In this document: piece after piece, positions 46,520 to 54,745 of the stretch
Numbering within the stretch: position 1 is the first letter of the stretch
Layout of the letters: the number at the start of each line of letters is the position of its first letter
Notes under the pieces: model-generated
The model's input: only the letters and a program-made list of their open reading frames with translations
The model's database searches: none
What the model was told of the DNA's origin: nothing
Position numbers and translations under genes: made by a program
Assembly (NCBI RefSeq): GCF_020089865.1
Contig: NZ_JAIRBM010000011.1
Span: forward strand, 89,730-153,729
DNA: 64,000 bases
Direction: 5' to 3'
From: Microvirga puerhi
Lineage (GTDB): Bacteria; Pseudomonadota; Alphaproteobacteria; Rhizobiales; Beijerinckiaceae

Positions 46520-47737
46520 TCACTCCGCCGGCGTCGCCGCATAGACAGGGAGGCTCGAAGCGTCACGAGAACTGCTTTCTTCGCCCATGACATCCTGCAT
46601 GAGCTTGTGCATGGTCGACCAAGTCTTATCCCAAGACCCCGCTGCGAGATGGCGATCGACTTTGATGAGCCAAGGCTCCCTGCGGCGAGAGAAGATAAAC
46701 TCGGCTTTCTCGACAACCTCCCCACCATTGGCAGCGATCTCAACCAGCCCCTTATCGCCATAGGGCCTGACGACATCCGTGATTGCTGTTGAGATGACGG
46801 GAACACCAGCAGCTAAAAATTCCGGAGTCTTGGTAGGGCTGATGAATTTTGTCGCTTCATTGAGAGCAAACGGCATGAAGCCGATGTCCCACCCTGACAG
46901 GTAGTCCGGAAGTTCACTATATGCCTTACCGCCGAGCCAATGGATATTTTCCCTACGCGGCAATGAGGCCGGGTCGATCTTGACGACGGGACCGATCATG
47001 ACGAGCTGCCAATCTGGACGCAACTCAGCTACCTCAGACACGAGATCGATATCCATACGCTCGTCAATGACACCGAAGAATCCGAGCCTCGGTCGCGGAA
47101 TTGCGATTTGATCAGCTGGATCCTGCTTGTGATTACGAGCCTTTGAGAAGTGATCGAAGTCGATTGACGACGGGAACGCGTGAACGCTGCGATGACGGTT
47201 GCGCTTAGCCTCAAAGAGGCTCATTCCTCCCGTAAAGACGAGATCACAACGCGCGAACAAACGATTTTCGAGAGCCATGAGTTCACGTGAGGCTCCGCGG
47301 AAGAGAGAGAGTTCATCCATATTGTCATAGACACACACATCGCATTCGAGATCGCTCGTAAAAGCAAGCGCCATGGGCGTGTAGTACCAGAATATCCGTG
47401 GCCGCTTAGCTTCATGACCAATCAGGGCTTCGATCAGATCATGCTGCTCAATAACGACATCGTCTTGGCTCAATCCTTCTGGAAGGATTGGCACTGCGAT
47501 CCGGACACCTTGAGGACGCTCGCTGATTTCCATGTGAGGCTTCGCGCTCGGCTTGAAGAGCGGCTCCTCAATCATCAGCACATCGTAGTGCTTCGCGGCT
47601 CGGCTCAAGAGATGTTGCGGCCGTTGCCACACGAAGTCCCATCGCAGGTGAGAGAAGCATACGAGGAGTGGTACTTGATCGGAAGAATTGAAAGGTAGGC
47701 GGAAGGCATGCGACTGCGTTATCGAACGCTCAAGCAT
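46520..47737 (-). CDS. Glycosyltransferase (GT-B fold) upstream of glf
   Basis: 405-residue GT4-like glycosyltransferase. N-terminal VCFSHLRWDFVWQRPQHLL is typical of the group often found beside glf; the C-terminal domain shows RLGFFGVIDERMD, LGGKAYSELPDYLSGWDIGFMPF and the donor-binding Glu in SPTKTPEFLAAGVPVIST. No membrane segment. Coupling to glf suggests it uses or acts near galactofuranose residues in a surface polysaccharide; specificity is inferred. Confidence 0.88.
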   Translation of the reverse strand: MLERSITQSHAFRLPFNSSDQVPLLVCFSHLRWDFVWQRPQHLLSRAAKHYDVLMIEEPLFKPSAKPHMEISERPQGVRIAVPILPEGLSQDDVVIEQHDLIEALIGHEAKRPRIFWYYTPMALAFTSDLECDVCVYDNMDELSLFRGASRELMALENRLFARCDLVFTGGMSLFEAKRNRHRSVHAFPSSIDFDHFSKARNHKQDPADQIAIPRPRLGFFGVIDERMDIDLVSEVAELRPDWQLVMIGPVVKIDPASLPRRENIHWLGGKAYSELPDYLSGWDIGFMPFALNEATKFISPTKTPEFLAAGVPVISTAITDVVRPYGDKGLVEIAANGGEVVEKAEFIFSRRREPWLIKVDRHLAAGSWDKTWSTMHKLMQDVMGEESSSRDASSLPVYAATPAE

Positions 47738-47929
47738 TGCGCGATCCTCAAAAGAGACAAATTACGTGCGGACGAAACGCTCAGTCCGGGGAATTATGAG
47801 AACGTCGTCATTGTCGCTGGGCCGGGACCAACGAGAGGGTCGCGGTCGCAATCCTTTGGCTAACGCCAAAGATGCAGTCCGGTTCCACGAATGTTCATGA
47901 AAATGAATAATTATTCAGCTGAGAGAAGA

Positions 47930-48241
47930 TTATTTCTTCTCCAGCATCAAGGTGCCCTGCTTCTGAATAAACCCCTTCGCCTTCTCTGCTATAATAGACA
48001 AAATCCACGGCAATTGAACCTCGACACGAACTTGGTCATCCATGACGTCGAGATGACCGGCGATTGTTTGTCCCATGGCTGCAACATGGAAGGCCATGCG
48101 ATCTCCGGCCCAGCTTTCTTCTATGGAAGCGATCTTGTCGCCGAATTGTGTTTTCAGCCGTGAGAGCCCGCCGTGGAGCCGCCGTGTCGCTTCTGCTTTG
48201 CCCAAGTTATGGGGAATGGACACGACGAGAGGTTTGGCCAT
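47930..48241 (-). CDS. Polyhydroxyalkanoic acid system family protein
   Basis: 103-residue protein of the PHA granule-associated type: N-terminal KPLVVSIPHNLGKAEATRRL and C-terminal PWILSIIAEKAKGFIQKQGTLML are family hallmarks. The role is uncertain; some members sit beside PHA genes, but none is here. Monocistronic by appearance. Confidence 0.82.
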   Translation of the reverse strand: MAKPLVVSIPHNLGKAEATRRLHGGLSRLKTQFGDKIASIEESWAGDRMAFHVAAMGQTIAGHLDVMDDQVRVEVQLPWILSIIAEKAKGFIQKQGTLMLEKK

Positions 48242-48298
48242 CTAGAAACTCCGCTTTTCAGATGAGACAAGCAAAGCGCGACCGTGAAGGTTCCGCGA

Positions 48299-48604
48299 TC
48301 AGAGCATCTCGACCTTGAGAGCTCTCATAACGATCGTTTCCTGTTGGAAGCGTCTTTCGAGTTCCGCACGATAATCTTCCCACCAGCTGTGATCGAGTTC
48401 CCTCGCCATAACCTCGAACACGACAATGTCATCATGTGCAGTGTGACCGCCCTCCTTCCACATCCCTTCGGCGGGCGCGCGAGTGAAACTGGTGATTCCT
48501 CCGAAGCGTTCCGACAATTTGGAGCGCACCTGCCCATAGGCCGCCCCGTCGAAACGGCGGCCTGCATTGTCCGTCAACGGTAGGAGAATTTGCACCAGAT
48601 ACAT
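48299..48604 (-). CDS. Conserved unknown protein
   Basis: 101 residues, single small alpha/beta domain: MYLVQILLPLTDNAGRRFDG, a middle FGGITSFTRAPAEGMWKEGG and WWEDYRAELERRFQQETIVMRA. The pattern matches short uncharacterised proteins common in proteobacteria. The start is taken at ATG 48604; an ATG 12 bases upstream is also possible. No membrane segment. Confidence 0.72.
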   Translation of the reverse strand: MYLVQILLPLTDNAGRRFDGAAYGQVRSKLSERFGGITSFTRAPAEGMWKEGGHTAHDDIVVFEVMARELDHSWWEDYRAELERRFQQETIVMRALKVEML

Positions 48605-48696
48605 CGCCTGCCCCATTTCCCCACTAGCCTGGGCGATGCTCAACCCATGCGCGACAGGAGATCAGTCTAGGGCGAAGTTCCTGAAAGGCGAGATTT

Positions 48697-49053
48697 TCAG
48701 GCCAGCTGAGCTGCAAAGAGATCGAGGTCCGAGGGTGGGAGATCGTTACCGATAGCGTACCGGCTGGATCGACGGGAAACGCGCCATGGATGCGCTGTCG
48801 AGAGACGAATCGCTTCCGAGGGGCGCAATCGTCTCACGGTTCCATCCACCTGAACCTCATCCAGCACCACGAAGCCGAAAATGGCCAGACGTGTCGCGAT
48901 GGTCTTTGTCACCCGGTCTTCCGCCGCGACGGGAAGTGACCCGGCCGCGTAGACCGCGTCCATCAGGCTTCCTTGATCTCGTTTCGAGGAGATTGCCGAG
49001 CGTGCTCCAGGAAAGCGAACGACGTTCGACAGCGGGAATGATTGAGGATCCAT
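48697..49053 (-). CDS. Unknown protein
   Basis: 118 residues with no membrane segment and no domain I recognise. The central part (TIATRLAIFGFVVLDEVQVDGTVRRLRPSEA) looks folded, the ends disordered. Coding is supported by the absence of competing frames and by the following rlpA-type gene being on the same strand; the ribosome site is weak. Confidence 0.5.
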   Translation of the reverse strand: MDPQSFPLSNVVRFPGARSAISSKRDQGSLMDAVYAAGSLPVAAEDRVTKTIATRLAIFGFVVLDEVQVDGTVRRLRPSEAIRLSTAHPWRVSRRSSRYAIGNDLPPSDLDLFAAQLA

Positions 49054-49116
49054 CTATGCAACCCTTGGTCCGAATCAGGCCAAGGATCGCGGTAAGGGAT
49101 TAAGAAGCGCCTAACC

Positions 49117-49524
49117 TTAATCCACTCGGTGCAGGGATACGTAGGCTGTACCGCTTGACGTAAGGCCGAGTTCCTGGGCCGGTCCCTTTGCCAGATCGAT
49201 GATCCGGCGGCGAGAGAAAGGCCCACGATCGTTGACGGTCACGACGACCGATCGACCGTTTTTCTCATTCACGACCCGCACCTTTGTGCCAAAGGGAAGC
49301 GATCGATGGGCGGCGGTCATCGCCAGTGAATTGAACCGCTCTCCGCTCGCTGTGCGGCGTCCGTGAAATCCGGGGCCGTACCATGACGCGGTCCCGGCTT
49401 GAAAGGCTTTGTCTGCGACCTGGGAAACGGACCCAGTAGACGCTGGGCCGCCTGAAGTTGTGTTGCAAGCGGCAACAAGAAGAAGTGGCGCCAGAAGAGG
49501 CGCACGGGCGAGGATGTTCTTCAA
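49117..49524 (-). CDS. rlpA: RlpA-family septal lipoprotein
   Basis: About 135 residues with a lipobox (LLAPLLLVAAC) and a double-psi beta-barrel (AGTASWYGPGFHGRRTASGERFNSLAMTAAHRSLPFGTKV ... VTVNDRGPF). RlpA proteins cleave or bind denuded glycan at the septum. No SPOR domain is present, so this is the short form. I chose TTG 49524 because GGGGAG lies eight bases upstream and it gives an ideal lipoprotein signal; an ATG at 49596 would add 24 hydrophilic residues before it. Confidence 0.85.
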   Translation of the reverse strand: MKNILARAPLLAPLLLVAACNTTSGGPASTGSVSQVADKAFQAGTASWYGPGFHGRRTASGERFNSLAMTAAHRSLPFGTKVRVVNEKNGRSVVVTVNDRGPFSRRRIIDLAKGPAQELGLTSSGTAYVSLHRVD

Positions 49525-49871
49525 GGATTTAGCTCCCCTTCCTTTGTGCTTACCGCGAAGCTCACGGATAAAGAGGCGATAATAAGGCGGGATCATTTTT
49601 CCCTTATGCCGCCTTACTTTTTCGCTTGGCCCTAACCCTTCTGAATAGCCTAAAACTTTATTAAAATGTAAATCTATAGCTTGAACAATGTTTCTATACG
49701 TGATGGGCGCCGGTTGCTTCAGACTGCATCCATGTCTGGGCTTCCTTTGGCTTCAAGGTTCCAAAATTCGACTTGAGAATCCTACGAATATCGCCAGGTC
49801 CATTTCGAGTAACGGCGAAAGGAACTTGAGACGATAAAAAGGGAACTTCCGGCGCCCAGCGATCCTCTGAA
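49525..49871. other. AT-rich gap between the MATE gene and rlpA
   Basis: About 350 bases, markedly more AT-rich between 49610 and 49700 than the surrounding genes, likely holding the rlpA promoter. A short open minus-strand frame (49694-49888) exists but lacks a ribosome site and a normal start, so I did not call it. No hairpin stands out. Confidence 0.45.
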
Positions 49872-51293
49872 TCACGACCGGTCCGCAAGGACCTCCTGCG
49901 GAGATAAGTTCGTCAAGCCGAGCCGATCCCGACGTAACCAACGCCACAGCATCAGCGACGCAACGACCGCGAGACCTGTGGCCAGTCCAATCCAGATTCC
50001 AACGCCGCGAAGACTTGTCCCGAACGCGAGTACGACGCCGAGGGGCAGCCCTATTCCCCAGTAGCCCGCCGCTGCAAACACCATCGGCACTTTCGTGTCC
50101 TGGAGGCCGCGCAGCATGCCGGCACCGACGGCCTGTGCGCCATCTGCCAACTGAAAAATTGCCGCGAGCGTAAGAAACGAGATTGCATACTGGAGAACCG
50201 GAGCGTTGCGGGGATCAGCGATATCGAGGAATGCCCCGATTAGCAGTTGCGGCTTGAACAGCATCAGCAGCGCCGTGAAAATCATGAACCCGACCCCCAA
50301 GGCGAAGGCCGTCCAACCGGCGAGGGTCACACCTCCGGCGTCCTGCGCTCCGAATGCCCGCCCCACCCGGACCGTTACCGCCTGCCCAATTCCGAAGGGC
50401 ACCATGAAACACAAGGATGCGATCTGAAGCGCAATGGCATGAGCGGCAAGCTCGTTGGCACCAATACGGCCCATGAACAGAGCCGCGGCATTGAAGATCG
50501 TCACTTCGAAGGCAACGGTGAGGCCGATGGGCGCGCCGATACGCCACAGGGTCCGATATCTGGCCCAGTCAGGGCGCCAGAAGCGGCCAAAAAGATGGTA
50601 ACGCCTGAAGCGTCTGTCCCTGCTGACAACGAAAGCCAGACTCAGAAACATGAAGAGACTTGAGATAACCGTACCGAGTCCAGCCCCCACAAGACCAAAT
50701 GCCGGAAGGCCAAACTTTCCCAGCATCAACACATAGGCAGCGCCGAAATTGACCGGAACCGCCAGGATGCCGATGACCAGGGCCCAGCCTGGACGTTCCA
50801 ATGCTGAGAGGAACGAGCGCAGGACGAGAGAGAAGAGAAACGGCAGCAGGCTCCATTGCAAAGCGCGGATATAGCTGCCGGCCGCATGAGCCAGAGCGGG
50901 CTCCTGCCCCATCGCGAGCAGCATCGCCTCCCCATTCCAGGCCAGCAGCCAGATGGGAATGGCCACGGTAATGGATGTCCAGAATCCTTGCCGGACTGTA
51001 CGGCGAACGTCCCTTACCGAATGGCGTTTGCGGCCGAGTTCCTCGGCTATCAAGGGCGATGTAGCGTTCACTAACCCGATGCCGAAGATTAGGAATGCGA
51101 AATAAAGGTTGGTCCCCAAGGCACCAGCTGCGAGAGACTCGGGACCGAGCCACCCCATGAGGATGACGTCCGATGTCATAAGGGCATTCTGAGCCAAATT
51201 GGTCAAAACGAGAGGCCAACTCAGCGCGAGAGTCGCGCGTAGCTCGCTTGCCCAGGCGGACTGTCGAAATTTTAGCGTATCTACGGCATTCAT
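49872..51293 (-). CDS. MATE family efflux transporter (NorM-like)
   Basis: 473-residue inner-membrane antiporter with twelve hydrophobic helices in two homologous halves (LATLALSWPLVLTNLAQNALM..., second half from RIGAPIGLTVAFEVTIFNAAALF). MATE proteins export organic cations or metabolites with Na+ or H+. ATG 51293 is used; the frame upstream lacks membrane character. It is divergent from the amidoligase gene with 130 bases between starts, so an export role for that pathway's product is possible. Confidence 0.9.
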   Translation of the reverse strand: MNAVDTLKFRQSAWASELRATLALSWPLVLTNLAQNALMTSDVILMGWLGPESLAAGALGTNLYFAFLIFGIGLVNATSPLIAEELGRKRHSVRDVRRTVRQGFWTSITVAIPIWLLAWNGEAMLLAMGQEPALAHAAGSYIRALQWSLLPFLFSLVLRSFLSALERPGWALVIGILAVPVNFGAAYVLMLGKFGLPAFGLVGAGLGTVISSLFMFLSLAFVVSRDRRFRRYHLFGRFWRPDWARYRTLWRIGAPIGLTVAFEVTIFNAAALFMGRIGANELAAHAIALQIASLCFMVPFGIGQAVTVRVGRAFGAQDAGGVTLAGWTAFALGVGFMIFTALLMLFKPQLLIGAFLDIADPRNAPVLQYAISFLTLAAIFQLADGAQAVGAGMLRGLQDTKVPMVFAAAGYWGIGLPLGVVLAFGTSLRGVGIWIGLATGLAVVASLMLWRWLRRDRLGLTNLSPQEVLADRS

Positions 51294-51367
51294 GGGGTGC
51301 TTGTAGCCCGAACCAGGAGGCGAATTCCACACTGGATCGCCAAGCTGGGCCATTGCTGCACAGGAAC

Positions 51368-51392
51368 GGAACCCGCCCGCACGACGCTCGTT
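51368..51392 (+). promoter_or_regulatory. EcfG-type general stress promoter of the amidoligase pair
   Basis: GGAAC (51368-51372), 16-base spacer, CGTT (51389-51392), an exact consensus match. The predicted start near 51400 is about 24 bases before the ATG, with GAGGAG at 51411-51416 as ribosome site. Another GGAAC begins at 51363. Confidence 0.7.
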
Positions 51393-51423
51393 CACCTGAG
51401 CAGTTCATCAGAGGAGTCCTTAA

Positions 51424-52395
51424 ATGGCGCAGCGGGCGCTATCCACCTCAATCGGGTTCCTGCTACCTCCAATTCTCAGGAACGAGGTTGGAGAGACACG
51501 CACGGTCGGGATCGAGGTCGAGTTTGCCGGTACCTCGGCCGAAGCTGCCGTCCGTGCCCTTCACCGGACCTTCGGCGGAACGATTATCGAGGAGGACCCT
51601 CATGCCTATCAGCTGATGGGCTCCATCATCGGCGACATGTCGATCGAACTCGACAGCCGGATGCTGCACCCTGGCAAGCGTACGAAGATTGGCGCCTTGC
51701 CTCGCATCGCAGCATGGTGTGGCTTTGCTGCGAGCTACATTGTTCCATGTGAGCTCGTGACCGCACCCATTCCGATGGACCGTCTGCATGAGATCGATCA
51801 GGTACTCACAATCCTTCGCGGCATAGGGGCGAAAGGGACGCAGGATGCCGCGTTCTATGCCTTTGGACTGCATTTCAATTCAGAAGTGCCAAAGCAGGAT
51901 GCACAGACGGCCTTGGCATTCCTGAAGAGTTTTGTGCTGTTGAACGCCTGGTTGCGCCGAGAGGTCGCCCCCGATGTCACCCGTGATTTGCTTGGCTTCG
52001 CCTCTCCGTTTCCTCTGGGCTATGTGCGCATGATTGCGGCTCCAGACTACTGGCCAAGCATGGAGAGGTTCATTGATGACTATCTTGCCGCCAGCCCGAC
52101 CCGTAACCGGGATCTGGACCTGCTGCCGCTGCTGCACCACTTCGACGCACAACGCGTACGCGCCTTGCTGCCGAACGAAAAAATCAACGGACGGCCAACA
52201 TTTCATTACCGCCTGCCGGATGCGCGCGTCAGTGACGCGGGCTGGAGTATTGCACCCGAGTGGAATCGTTGGGTAGCCGTTGAGCGGTTGGCGGCAGATC
52301 GCGATCAGCTGAACGCTTTGGGCTCTGCGTTTCTCGCATTCTCTGGGGAACCCAAGAGCTGGGCCAATGTCGTAGAGCGTGTGGCGCTGACATGA
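51424..52395 (+). CDS. Amidoligase-family protein (COOH-NH2 ligase)
   Basis: 323 residues. It matches the uncharacterised amidoligase enzymes (glutamine-synthetase/GCS-like fold): Mg-ATP binding Glu31 and Glu33 in VGIEVEFAG, then SIELDSRML (about 74-82), CELVTAPI and FGLHFNSEVP as the later strand motifs. Family knowledge, from comparative genomics, predicts ATP-dependent amide-bond formation between a carboxylate and an amine to make peptide-like metabolites. The stop overlaps the start of a class-I amidotransferase-type hydrolase (ATGA), a recurrent pairing for this family. No substrate known. Confidence 0.83.
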   Translation: MAQRALSTSIGFLLPPILRNEVGETRTVGIEVEFAGTSAEAAVRALHRTFGGTIIEEDPHAYQLMGSIIGDMSIELDSRMLHPGKRTKIGALPRIAAWCGFAASYIVPCELVTAPIPMDRLHEIDQVLTILRGIGAKGTQDAAFYAFGLHFNSEVPKQDAQTALAFLKSFVLLNAWLRREVAPDVTRDLLGFASPFPLGYVRMIAAPDYWPSMERFIDDYLAASPTRNRDLDLLPLLHHFDAQRVRALLPNEKINGRPTFHYRLPDARVSDAGWSIAPEWNRWVAVERLAADRDQLNALGSAFLAFSGEPKSWANVVERVALT

Positions 52396-53084
52396 CGAGA
52401 CCGCTGATCGGCGTGACAACATCTCGCTACGGCGGATGGCGCAGCTATCTGATACATCACCTCGCCCTCAAGCGTGCCGGAGCGCGAGCCGTCCGGCTTA
52501 TTGCGGGATATCCTTTGCCGAAGGAGCCACTTCAGGGTCTCATCATAGGCGGCGGAGACGATATCAGTGCAAAGATTTATGGCGGACAGGTGTTGCCCAA
52601 TGTACGCATCGATCCGGAACGAGATTCGCTGGAGCTCGGCCTCCTGGACCTGGCCCTACCCATGAAGCTGCCCATACTCGGGATCTGTCGCGGCTCGCAA
52701 ATGATCAACGTTGCGTTGGGAGGCACACTTCATACCGACATCCATGAGGTCTATATACAAGCCCCGAGAATGCGAACTGTTCTGCCGAAGAAACGTGTAC
52801 TGATTGCTCCTGGCTCGAAGCTAGATCGGATTCTAGGTTGCAATCCCTGTTGCGTGAATGCGCTCCATCACCAATCCGTCAACAGGATTGGGGAAGATCT
52901 CGCCATTTCCGCCCAGGACGACGTCGGAATTGTTCAGGCCATAGAAGGAAAGGGGTCGCCCTTCCTTATCGGCGTCCAGTGGCACCCGGAATTGCTGATC
53001 TGGAAAAAGCACCAGCAAAGTCTGTTTAGAGCGTTGAGCCGAGCATCTCAAGAATCTGGAATAGTGCTCGAAACAGCAGCATGA
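52392..53084 (+). CDS. Class-I glutamine amidotransferase-like hydrolase (peptidase C26)
   Basis: 230 residues, related to gamma-glutamyl-GABA hydrolase PuuD. Nucleophile Cys99 lies in LGICRGSQM and the dyad partners His198 and Glu200 in VQWHPE; GLIIGGGDDISAKIYG forms the oxyanion side. As partner of the amidoligase it would either remove a gamma-glutamyl group from the product or supply ammonia; sequence alone does not decide. Its start overlaps the amidoligase stop, and it converges with the sensor kinase gene seven bases on. Confidence 0.88.
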   Translation: MTRPLIGVTTSRYGGWRSYLIHHLALKRAGARAVRLIAGYPLPKEPLQGLIIGGGDDISAKIYGGQVLPNVRIDPERDSLELGLLDLALPMKLPILGICRGSQMINVALGGTLHTDIHEVYIQAPRMRTVLPKKRVLIAPGSKLDRILGCNPCCVNALHHQSVNRIGEDLAISAQDDVGIVQAIEGKGSPFLIGVQWHPELLIWKKHQQSLFRALSRASQESGIVLETAA

Positions 53085-53091
53085 TTGGAAT

Positions 53092-54597
53092 TCAGTTCGC
53101 TCGCCTGGTGGGACGAGGGAAGAGTGAAACGACCTTTCCGGAGTTCAGTGCCAGTTGCGTCTGAATTGCGGCATGCAGCTTCCGGCTAGCTACAGGCTTT
53201 TGCAACAATGGAAACTCGCTCTCCTGCTCGGCAGCAAGAGCATTTGCAGTGATGAGCAAAATCGGCAAATCGGGATAAATCTGCCGAGCCTCGCGTGCCC
53301 AAGTGAGGCCACTCATCGGTCCCAGCATAGTCACGTCACATAGAAGAAGCCCTGGCTTTCGAGCCCTCAAAGTCTTCGTGGCCTGCCCAACATTCGTTGC
53401 GATTCGCGCGACATATCCAAGCTCCTCGAGCATTGTCTGCAAGGCAAGGGCCACTTCGATTTCGTCGTCGACGATCAGTACCTCTATGTGAACGGAAGGC
53501 TTCTCACCAATGCTCTCCTCATTTTGTAACACAGGCCGCGTAACATGGTTCGGAGCCATCGCTCGGGGGATATAGAGAGCGATGACCGATTTCGCTCCAA
53601 GCGTGACAACCTCCGCCATGCCACCGATGGGCCGAAGGAAATGAAGGCTCTGGTTGAACTCGACCCAATTGGCGAGATCCATGTCCTGCATCGAGAAGAC
53701 GGTCTCGGGGCACCCATCTGAACCATTGGGTGCTTCGTGCGGCGAATTCGTACCGATCGCGATGCGGACGAAATCGCCCTCAAGATCGGCGCGCGACAAC
53801 ATTCCTTTCGAAACTGTGACGTTCTGGGCCTCGATCGTGATGGCCCCTCCCTGCCCAAGGGTCCCGCGAAGATTGGAGCAAAGGGTGACGATCGCTGCTT
53901 CCAGATCGCTGGCATCGGCCCGGATTCCCCAAAGACCGTTCTCCAGATTCAGCCGCAGCTCTACCGCATCTCGCAAGAGGGACCGGCTCAAAAGTGTTGC
54001 AATCGAATCAATTCTCTCGGCAGGATCTACAAAGCCGATTTTCGTCTGGCGGTCCTGAGCAAAGGAACTCGACCGGGCAATCAACGAAGCCGCTTGATCG
54101 GTGGCAACGAGAGCGGAGAGGAGCTTGCGCTGCAAGGTCGGATGATCCTTCAGCTGCCGCGCAGCCGTTTCGACATTGGCATTAATCACCGTGAAACGAT
54201 TGTTCAGATCGTGGACGATGCCACCCCACAAATGGCTGAATGCTTCGATCTTTCGGGCGGAGCTCGGTTCACTCTGAAGAAAGGGAATCTGAGATCCTTC
54301 GGAGAGGAATGAAGGGCCTTTTTTGATGTCCTCTTGAGGCTCCGCCTCCTGATCGAAAACGGTCAAGCGGCCCGTTACACGGTCGAGAAGTCGACCTTGC
54401 GCCCGCAACAGCTGTGCCATCTGCCAGCCCAACAAGAGAAAGCTTCCGATTGCAACAGCGACCAGCGCCATCGCCGAGAGGGCGACTAATTCGGTCTGAC
54501 CCATGACAACGGCCACGCCAATTGCCGCTCCTAGGATGACAAGGATGCAGCAGGAGGCAGCGAGAAGAAACCTCAGATTGGGCGGCAGCAAGTACAT
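53092..54597 (-). CDS. Hybrid sensor protein with degenerate kinase domain and receiver
   Basis: 501 residues: two N-terminal transmembrane helices (about 8-58), a DHp-like helix with His129 in IVHDLNNRFTVINAN, an HATPase-like region (about 215-345) and a C-terminal receiver (about 371-485) with the acidic pair in VLIVDDE, phospho-acceptor Asp421 (LLLCDVTM) and Lys467. The ATPase region lacks a recognisable D-x-G-x-G box, F box and G-T-G-L-G lid, so autokinase activity is doubtful. No cognate output gene is adjacent. It may act as a phosphate acceptor or scaffold. Confidence 0.85.
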   Translation of the reverse strand: MYLLPPNLRFLLAASCCILVILGAAIGVAVVMGQTELVALSAMALVAVAIGSFLLLGWQMAQLLRAQGRLLDRVTGRLTVFDQEAEPQEDIKKGPSFLSEGSQIPFLQSEPSSARKIEAFSHLWGGIVHDLNNRFTVINANVETAARQLKDHPTLQRKLLSALVATDQAASLIARSSSFAQDRQTKIGFVDPAERIDSIATLLSRSLLRDAVELRLNLENGLWGIRADASDLEAAIVTLCSNLRGTLGQGGAITIEAQNVTVSKGMLSRADLEGDFVRIAIGTNSPHEAPNGSDGCPETVFSMQDMDLANWVEFNQSLHFLRPIGGMAEVVTLGAKSVIALYIPRAMAPNHVTRPVLQNEESIGEKPSVHIEVLIVDDEIEVALALQTMLEELGYVARIATNVGQATKTLRARKPGLLLCDVTMLGPMSGLTWAREARQIYPDLPILLITANALAAEQESEFPLLQKPVASRKLHAAIQTQLALNSGKVVSLFPRPTRRAN

Positions 54598-54745
54598 CTG
54601 ACCGGATCGTCACCAGAAAACAATTGCGTGGACTGGGCGCACAAGGCTGGCGTCAATTCCCCATAATTGTCCTATTTAGCATGAACGACCAGAGTGCGGG
54701 ATCCTCCCGCAGTAAAGTTTTTGCGTCCTCTTAAGGAGATCATTC

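Noticed and set aside
49694..49888. 64-codon minus-strand frame overlapping the MATE gene end
   Set aside because: Would need a TTG start without a ribosome site and matches nothing I know.
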